Source: Anastrepha obliqua
Taxonomy: Eukaryota; Arthropoda; Insecta; Diptera; Tephritidae
DNA length: 64,000 nt
Assembly (NCBI RefSeq): GCF_027943255.1
Contig: NC_072892.1
Location: 22,901,792 to 22,965,791, forward strand
Direction of reading: 5' to 3'
Shown here: positions 57,218-64,000 of the stretch, one piece after another
Layout: each line of letters starts with the position of its first letter
Numbering within the stretch: position 1 is the stretch's first letter
Made by a program: the position numbers and the translations under genes
Notes under the pieces: generated by a model
The model's database searches: none
What the model was told of the DNA's origin: nothing
The model's input: only the letters and a program-made list of their open reading frames with translations

Positions 57218-57904
57218 CTTTAAGCGGTTAGGGGTAATCAGAATTTTCAAAAAATTGGATTTCGTTTTTTTGCATTTTCTTAAAGTATAATATCTGAGAA
57301 ATATTCTGTGAAAGTTTGAAGTAAATCCGACAAATACTTTTCGAGTTGCTCAACAATTAACAAAGGGCACTCGGGCGCTCCGGAGGTTTTTCAAAACTAT
57401 GTTTTTAGAACTGGTGATCACTGTAACTTAAAAGCCGCTTGCTAGATTTCAATAAAATGTATACTGCTTTTGAAAAACATGAAAAACTCGTGCCTGATCG
57501 AAGAATTATTTTTTCAAAGATTTTGATTTTTTTAAACAATTAATTGTCGGTTTTTTTCTCGAAAATCTGAAAAATATTTCCTGAGGCCGCCATGTGGTTA
57601 ATTTTGAAAACAAGCTTCGGTCAGGCACAAAATTATCTATTAATAAAACTAATTTCTCTTGTCTGATTGATTTTAGCTGAATCTCCAAGGACTTGTTATG
57701 ATCACCGCAAGGGACTTCTGGAGAAACGGGCTCCACACAAACATCGATAACTTTTCCAATTTTTTTTGTTGAATTTTTGCTTAAGTCAAGTCGAAACATG
57801 ATGTATTAATGCTGTGTTTTTATTTTTGTAAAATAAAGAAATTTACTGCAAAAAAAAATTATTGAAAGTCATCATTTTTTCGGTCCTCTGGCTATCCCTT
57901 AAAT
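57218..57904. repeat. Second copy of the 0.66-kb AGGGGTTA repeat, TTAA-flanked
   Basis: Ends ttaagcggttaggggtaa and, on the right, ctatcccttaa. TTAA is on both sides. The interior blocks match the copy at 22.25 kb in the same order and orientation, with an extra segment near 57615-57680. No ORF. Confidence 0.7.
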
Positions 57905-57949
57905 GCAACCTTTTGTGAGGGTGTGTCAAAAATCGAATGCCACAAGTAA

Positions 57950-58488
57950 GCAAAACTTTATTAATTGAATCGAATTTATTAATGAATGGAGCGCGGAAAG
58001 ATGAAAATAAAGGTTTCCATCACTCAAAATCATTTTTTTGTATTCAGTAAAAAATTTATTCAAAAACAAAATTGTATGATTAATTTTGCGCCACCTTGTA
58101 TTGTACATATTTTATTTACTAATGCATTTATTTATTTATTCGAGATATAAGCATATTTACTAAATACAAAAAAAATTTCAGGAACATAATCGGGTGATTA
58201 ATTTTGCGCCACCTTGTATTATACATTTTTTGTTTATTCAATCATTTATTTATTGAGCCCACGGAAGTTTCATACAGACTAATAAAATCATTTTTTTATT
58301 TAGTAAAAAATTATTGAAAAATAAAATTGGATGATTAGTGTGGCGCCACCTTGTATTCCATATTTTTTAATTATTTATTTCAGCATACAGAAGTTTCTTG
58401 CAGACTAACAAAATCATATTTTTTTTGTTCAGAAAAAAAGTTATTCAAAACCAATATTGGATGATTAATTTTGCGCCACCTTGTATTA
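57950..58488 (+). repeat. GCGCC-family tail array, left part
   Basis: Tail units end (gattaattttgcgccac or variants) at 58078, 58196, 58333 and 58463, so monomers are about 118-137 bp. Each contains a cagactaataaaatca-type segment, a poly-T run and agtaaaaaattatt. The left edge retains aggtttccatcactc, the element interior. The array continues after the inserted element at 58491. Confidence 0.85.
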
Positions 58489-58490
58489 TA

Positions 58491-58984
58491 GGGTTATTCA
58501 ATAGGTGCGCTTCAACTTTTTTCCGATAGGGAGGGCGAACGACGCAATATTTTTTATTTTTCGCTTGTCATTTGTAAACTTCATTAGCATACATTTCATC
58601 ATGGAACGCTACACACTTCAGCAACGATTGCAAATCGTGCAAATTTTTTATGAAAATAATCGTTCTGTTGCTACTACTTTAAGAGCATTACGGCCATTTT
58701 ACGGTCCATTTAACAAGCCGTCCCGTTTTGTGAGCTCAGAGCCAATATTGAACGCGAAATTGCTGGAATTTCGGCCGATTTATGCAAAAGAGTGGTCGAA
58801 AATTTGGTTCAACGATTGGACTTCGTAAAATGTGCAGGTGGTGGTCATGCAAAAGAAATCGAATTTCATACTTAAATGTATATGTTCAAACTCGATAATA
58901 AAAAAAAAATTAGTTAAAAAAGTCAAACTGTTTGTGTTTTATTCAAAAAAGTTCAAAAGTTGAGGCGCTCTTACTGAAAAACCC
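58491..58984 (+). mobile_element. 494-bp mariner-related deletion derivative
   Basis: The TIRs start gggttattcaataggtgcg at 58491, and its imperfect inverted partner ends at 58984 (30 bp, five mismatches), with TA on both sides. Inside, the frame from ATG 58602 gives MERYTLQQRLQIVQIFYENN, then RSVATTLRALRPFY and FNKPS. It then joins directly to the C-terminus in another frame (EIAGISADLCKRVVENLVQR, GGGHAKEIEF) with its stop at 58873-58875. The whole catalytic core is absent. Because it has TIRs but no transposase domain, it behaves as a MITE. Confidence 0.88.
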
Positions 58985-58986
58985 TA

Positions 58987-59366
58987 TACATATTCTTTAA
59001 TTATTTACTTATTTCAGCATACAGTAGTTTCTTACAGATTAATAAAATCATTTTTTTTATTTAGTAGAAAAGTAATTCAAAAGCAAAATTGTATGATTAA
59101 TTTTGTGCCCCCTTGTATTTCACATTTTTTATTCATTTATTTACAGAAGTTTCGTTCAGACTCATCATATTTTTTTATTCAGTAAAAAAGTTATTCAAAA
59201 CAAAATTGAATGATTTATTTTGCGCCACCTTGTATTATACATTTTTTATTTATTTATTTAAGCACACAGAAGTTTCTTGCAGAGTAACAAAATCATATTT
59301 TTTGTATTCAGTAAAAAAGTTATTCCAAACCAAAATTGGATGATTAATTTTGCGCCACCTTGTATA
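58987..59366 (+). repeat. GCGCC-family tail array, right part
   Basis: Units end at 59095, 59212 and 59342 (gattaattttgtgcccc, gatttattttgcgccac, gattaattttgcgccac), giving 117-130-bp monomers. Subtracting the 494-bp insert plus the duplicated TA from the 58463-59095 spacing leaves about 136 bp, a normal monomer. Confidence 0.85.
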
Positions 59367-59369
59367 TAT

Positions 59370-61355
59370 GTTTATTGTGTCGTATTTATTATTTCATCAG
59401 TCCAGATTTCTTACACCCGAGGCACTAAGATATCCCCAAATCCGCCCGTGAGGTGAAACTCCGTGTTTATTTGTGGATAGGAGACTGCGTCGATCTAATC
59501 AAGTATCCACTTATGTATATTCACACTTTAGTCCGGCCAGCTGATATTTTTAAACTAAAATTTGCAATCATCGCTAAAAGTAACGAATTTCTATACCCAA
59601 CAAAATACTAAATTTCTTAAAATTTTAAAAATTAGAAATAAATAGTTGCTCGTTTTTAGCCGTGTCATTTAAACTGTGGCGTCAATCCTCTCGTTTTTTT
59701 TTTTTTTTTGTTCATTACAATGAAATGGGTGGACAGTTTTTGTATTTTATGTTGTGAAATTAAATAAAGCAAACATAAATAAGAAGCCTGCTTACTCTGT
59801 TACTGCACTTTCGCAAACAAAAATTGTATCCGTATCAATAAGGTGTGGGTGACTGTATACCGCCTTGCAAAAGTTATTCGATGCTTTCGATTAATGCTAT
59901 TTATACAAGTACATACATACGTATGTACATATATGATTTTCTTCCAGTTGTTGTGCATCGAAATCTCATTTTTTGAATGTAATTTCGCTAATTTTTCGAT
60001 TGTAATTTGTTTGCGCAATAACACTTCCATCCATATTTCGAAGCGGGAATGTAAAATCACAGCAAGTTTTACAACACTTATCCTTTCCCATCCTTTCTAA
60101 TTTCGCGTCGAATAGCCGATTGGAATCGCCGTTTTAAAAGCAACCTGTTTTGCTTTCTGACTTTTTTATTGATTCGCCCAACATTTTCGTAACATATTTT
60201 TACTATTGGCTGAAGAAACGAGAAGCGCTACAGTGATATGAAATATGGATTTTGCAACTGTATGCATGTATGTATATATTTTATGCACTTCGTATGTATG
60301 TATAAATAGTAATACAAAACAGATCCCCAATTAATAACTGCATTCAAAAAAGTTGTAGTTTACATTTATTCTGTATAATTTTTATTATATTATATTACTT
60401 AAGTAGTTCACACTTGCCCACATATGTACATACGTATGTGCATATGGGTGCCAACATTCGATCAAATTTGATTTTTATACGTTTCTGTGTTGCATCATTA
60501 AAATTGAAATAATTTTTCTTATAGAAACGATATTTTCAGTTCTAAATACAATACCATTAGAGCACATACAGAGAACATACATACATACACACATACACCC
60601 ATACATATGTTATATTTTTACACACGCTAATGCCCAGTCGTTGCTTGTTTGGCTATTTGTGTATCTGCTGCTCGCCGCCTGCCTGTTGCCCAAAAGCAAA
60701 GCGGCACACAAAACTGACGCACTGTCTGATTGAGTGAGTGCCTGAATCACAGAGTGTCTACATGGCTTACTGGCTGTCCAGCTACGTAGCCGTCCGACCG
60801 TCTCACCTGTTTTTCGTTACTTCTTTTGTTCTCCAAAACCAAATTTGTTTTTTCTAAATTTTGATGCTACGACCAGTGTTGCCAGAAAAATGACGTTCAA
60901 AATGATAAAATGAAGATAAAATCTCAAAAAAACAACCAATAAAAGATCAATGAAACTGGCAAAATCTGTTTTAGGAATACCTTTTTTTGAAGATTTTAAT
61001 GTAAAAAAACCTTCATTTTATTTTTTTTTTATATAACATATTTTATATAATAACAAAAAAGCAACAACAAAAACAAGTTCATGAATTAAGTACAATTTTA
61101 CTTGACTATTTCGCAGTGCACTCACAGGTATTTTTATAACTATTTTGCAAACAAAGCAATTAACAAAAAATTGCAAAGAACTGCAAAAATGTGCAAGTTT
61201 TAATTTGAGTCTTGTCAATAGTTACTTTTAAAGTATTTAAACAACCTAAAGAGTCTTGCAAAAGATGAGTCTAGAAGTTGTTTTAAAATAAGAAATGTAC
61301 AAATTTAGCTCATCGGATAACAAAAACCTTATAAATTAAAATTCCATTCCTTGTT
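59370..61355. other. AT-rich intergenic DNA
   Basis: CATACATACA/TATGTATG tracts at 59908-59932, 60265-60302 and 60575-60610. Short antisense-overlapping openings have no family features. No gene seen. Confidence 0.45.
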
Positions 61356-61359
61356 GGTT

Positions 61360-61434
61360 GGTTCGTTGGTTAGAGTGGTGATTCCTCCAGAATCCAACTA
61401 GCGCTTCCACACCATTTTGTTGCCACATCCTCGT
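61360..61434 (+). repeat. Copy of the 55-bp block of the 32.3-kb element
   Basis: ggttagagtggtgattcct followed by ccagaatccaactagc matches the minus strand of 32256-32313 with few differences. Translated on the minus strand this copy gives QNGVEALVGFW and HHSNQ, suggesting it was once coding. It lies just beyond the C-terminal fragment of the next element. Confidence 0.6.
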
Positions 61435-62755
61435 TACCAGCTTGTTTAACAGTTATTTACAACAAGACTATATCCAGTCTGTATGGTTAAAGTACCTTCT
61501 TAGGCTGTTGACGTCTAAGCCAGACAGTTGTTCGAGACTCTCGAACAGCGGTTTGCCCAGGGTTAACATTCTGTCCTTCCATAGGCCGGGCATTCACAGA
61601 GGAAATGGAAAATTGTTCCCTTCTTCACCGGTTATTTACAACTATGACAGTATGTGTTGTGAAGGATGCCCATTTTGGAGGCGTGTTCTCCGGTAAATCA
61701 AAAGCCAGTTATGACTGCCGTTAGTCTACAAGCGTCCCGTCGCTTCATTTTTATCAATGTCGACGATTGCTCGAGGTTGTAGGCGGGCCGTAACGTCCTG
61801 CTTATTTTGCATTTCGTCTGGTCTCTCCATCTACAATCCGCGATCCGAAAGTATTTTAGGGAAATTGCATTCTTGACTGCATCTAATAGGGCAGATCCCC
61901 CCATGTGCTTTTTCGTTACCTTCAATGTGCCGGTGTCCTGAGACCCAGATTAAGGTAACGTTATGGTTTTCATTCAAGGTGGTAAGGTTATTTCCGCTGT
62001 GTTTTACCACTTTAGATGTTGTCGGAGCCGAATTCAGTGCCTGGATTACAGCTTGGCTATCCGTAAGAATAGCGATACTGCCCTTAAAAGAGAAATCTGT
62101 GATTAGTAGCCTACAAGCTTCCCCAATTGCCAGTACTTCCGCCTGGAAGACACTGCTGGTATTAGGGAGACGCACAGATTTTTCAATTCCAAGTCTATGA
62201 TAATATATACCAGCTCCAACACCACAATCCATTTGACTACCATCTGTATAGATTGTAGTGTCGAAGTTGTTTAGTGAGAATCCCTTATTCCATTCCTCCT
62301 TAGATGGAAAGAGAGTGGCAAAATTCATATTGAATGTTACCGTCGGGACGATGTAGCCAGTCCTTACCGAGGTTAACTGAGTTTGTCGCAATAATAGACT
62401 GGCATGACCATAAGTTTTTCTCTCCTGCGACCCGCTTCATTTAGCCTAAATGCACTCATGGTTGCCGTCTTCTTTATATATAGGTCTATTGGAATAACGT
62501 GTGTCAGTGCATTGAGAGCCTCTCTAGGACATGATCTGATTGCGCCGACCGTTATTGCACAGGCTGATCTTTGTATTCTGCCGAGTAATTTGGTATTTTA
62601 AGCTCTCCCTAGAGCTTTCCACCAAACTACCGAACAATACGATAAAATATGTAGGTCGTATAACCGCCTTAAACAGTCATAATGTATGCTTAGGTTGAAG
62701 ACCCCATATTTTTCCAAGCATACGTTTAAAGGCATATAAAGCCATTTCCGCTTTT
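61435..62755 (-). pseudogene. Non-LTR retrotransposon 3' half: RT thumb, RNase H, knuckle region
   Basis: On the minus strand from about 62755: AFKRMLGKIWGLQPKHTLWL and FKAVIRPTYFIVLFGSLV (end of RT), the thumb (IQRSACAITVGAIRSCPREA, ALTHVIPIDLYIKK), then the RNase H domain in a 186-codon frame (TIYTDGSQMDCGVGAGIYYH, FQAEVLAIGEACRLL, ILTDSQAVIQALNS, LIWVSGHRHIEGNEKA). A frameshift follows, then LKLPAYNLEQ-type residues, a damaged knuckle, and the C-terminal tail. Four or more breaks. Domain order is that of I/R1-type elements. It is 5'-truncated inside the RT; I saw no clear TSD. Confidence 0.88.
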
Positions 62756-62769
62756 GTAGAAAATTCAAA

Positions 62770-63395
62770 AAAATTTAACAAATTTTAAAGATATGTCATA
62801 ACAATTTTCACTATTTAATCAGGATTTTCAGGAAAACTTCTGGATATACAGTTTTATAGTCCATTTAATTTTAGTGGTGAAAGGTGAAAGTTTTACGTTG
62901 CTCAAAAATTGCGTTAATTTTTTAAAATGTTTTTTGTTCTACGTTATTGAGAATTTTCCACCATATAAAACACATTTTTGGAAAATTAATATTCAAAAAA
63001 AATTTAAATGAATTAATTATGTGAGCAAAAGTGTGTAGTTGATTATTACCTTTGTTTAGCTACATGACAAGTCAGATTTCAGTCACCACAAGTGGTGAAA
63101 AAGGTTTTCGAAACACGGCAATTGAAAATCCCAAAGCTGTCTTGGACTGGATCTGATCAATCACAAAGGAGTGTTTGCATTATTTTTGGACTTTATTTGA
63201 ATGTATAGGTCAGTTGTAAAAAATTTTTTCTTGTAAGGTATGTAATAATTTTATGAAATCCTGTAAATGGTCTTTCAAAGACTGCATAGACGTTGGTTTA
63301 AAATAAAAAATGTAAAAATTTATTTCAGGTTCCACTAACTCCATTCAAATTACGACTCTTAACAATTATATGTGAAAAGTTTATAATTTAAATGT
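62770..63395. other. AT-rich DNA, no gene seen
   Basis: Nothing recognised on either strand. ttttcaggaaaacttctgg near 62828 loosely resembles motifs at 27.41 and 29.99 kb. Confidence 0.45.
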
Positions 63396-63399
63396 CTAC

Positions 63400-64000
63400 C
63401 ATGAACACGTCCAGAAGTAAAATCCGCCAAACAGTTGATTCATGAATGCCTAATTGTTGAGAACGTCGAGATATCGAGGTTGAAGATTGTTCAGCCATGC
63501 CTTGCGCTACAGCAGCGATATTTTAGTTTTTTTATTTATAAAAAGATTTACGGCCCAAAAAACAAACGGCATTTATCTTGCAAAGTACAGACCATTCACG
63601 CAATTTCTTGTGTGAATCCACACGGACAAGTGAAATTTGATGTTTGTGGCAGAGTGCTGTTACAAGTTTCTTGTACGAGTACAAGTCGACATCCGTTGAA
63701 TCGGTGAGGATGCATAGAACGGATGGCGCTTGTCCAAAGCTTTGCATGCCATGAACCAAACGATCAGCGATTAGAGACTTCTTCAACACCTTTTGCAGAG
63801 CGGTATTTATGTCGATTACTGAAGCGGCGGAGGACACATCAACATCAAGCAGATCATCCAGTTTTTGCCAGTCCTTTTTGTATCCTCGACAGAATCAGTT
63901 TCTACAAATTTTTTCACCAACATTTGAATTGTCGACTCATTCGAACAATTATTTCCACCAAAAAAATTACGAATTTTGGCGTTCTTAAAGATCGACAATT
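63400..64000 (-). pseudogene. Mariner-related DD-D transposase fragment interrupted by a host-gene segment
   Basis: On the minus strand from the window edge: NFFGGNNCSNESTIQMLVKK and FVETDSVEDTKRTGK (end of the first helix-turn-helix and hinge). The sequence then switches to RpS12-like coding (63849-63574). From about 63524 it resumes as ENIAAVAQGMAEQSSTSISR, RSQQLGIHESTVWRIL (second helix-turn-helix), ending with a stop near 63390. The two halves are adjacent parts of one transposase in intact relatives, namely the segment lost from the copies at 2.4, 18.0 and 58.6 kb (family knowledge). The gene continues past position 64000, so its 5' end is not visible. The catalytic part is absent after 63400. 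Confidence 0.75.
63574..63849 (-). pseudogene. RpS12: Ribosomal protein S12 (eS12) coding fragment inside a transposase
   Basis: The open minus-strand frame reads DVDVSSAASVIDINTALQKV, LKKSLIADRLVHGM, then VLCILTDSTDVD, YKKLVTALCHKHQISLVRVD and SHKKLREWSVLCKI. This is the order and wording of the eS12 ribosomal protein (L7Ae/L30e/S12e fold) of flies, about 95 of its roughly 140 residues, with no intron seen. The normal start codon is missing and the frame leaves the family right after LCKI, ending 14 codons later, so the C-terminal third is gone. Changes such as QSFGQAPS at the AxKALDKRQ position show decay. The reading frame is offset by one from the transposase. I infer a captured or retro-inserted fragment, not a functional gene. 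Confidence 0.85.

Noticed and set aside
63532..63837. A functional RpS12 gene
   Set aside because: No start codon of its own, the C-terminal third is missing, and it lies inside transposase sequence.
1..64000. LTR retrotransposon or endogenous virus
   Set aside because: I looked for gag/protease/integrase motifs and paired long terminal repeats and saw none; all RT fragments are of non-LTR type.

Overview
The window reads as AT-rich, repeat-dense nuclear DNA of a higher dipteran fly, most probably a tephritid fruit fly (inference). It holds Tc1/mariner elements of several lineages, RNase H-bearing non-LTR retrotransposons, RTE-type fragments, a Helentron-like element, tRNA-derived SINEs, short TIR elements with tandemly amplified tails, abundant catacatatgta-type motifs, and a ribosomal protein S12 fragment that looks fly-like. 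There is no operon structure, no rRNA and no convincing intact tRNA. I could not support a single intact host protein-coding gene. Almost every recognisable coding stretch is a broken transposable-element gene.

Layout. 1-4.8 kb: SINE scraps, a short TIR element, a mariner-related element (2290-3735) with a second, deleted mariner nested in it (3146-3666), a third transposase fragment on the other strand, and a diverged AGGGGTTA-type repeat. 5.9-8.3 kb: two non-LTR 3' ends meeting tail to tail near 7160. 10.5-11.1 kb: a tandem array of short TIR-element tails. 13-14 kb: CAA/GCA-rich low-complexity DNA with one 120-codon ORF of uncertain status. 15.15-15.9 kb: an internally deleted Helentron-like element. 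16-17.7 kb: a cluster of tRNA-derived SINEs and short TIR elements. 17.9-18.8 kb: a mariner-related element with perfect 33-bp TIRs. 20.1-22.9 kb: two inverted copies of one non-LTR 3' end and a 0.66-kb repeat seen again at 57.2 kb. 27.46-28.71 kb: a 75-bp satellite-like array with a two-copy, five-monomer higher-order repeat of 378 bp. 32.2-34.5 kb: two non-LTR elements, one with a clean 12-bp target-site duplication. 36-44.7 kb: four more mariner remnants, one almost full length (42751-44023). 50-56.4 kb: Tc1, RNase H, endonuclease, RTE and C-terminal non-LTR fragments. 57.2-59.4 kb: the second long repeat copy and a TIR-tail array split by a 494-bp mariner deletion derivative. 61.4-64 kb: a non-LTR 3' half, then a mariner-type transposase fragment carrying a piece of the RpS12 coding sequence.

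The elements do not work together as a pathway. The window records successive insertion, internal deletion and tandem amplification. The points most worth following are the RpS12 fragment inside a transposase gene (63.4-64.0 kb), the TIR-element-derived satellite with higher-order structure, and the repeated internal-deletion products of one DD-D transposon family. Long stretches between these features are plain AT-rich DNA with microsatellites, and I see no genes there.
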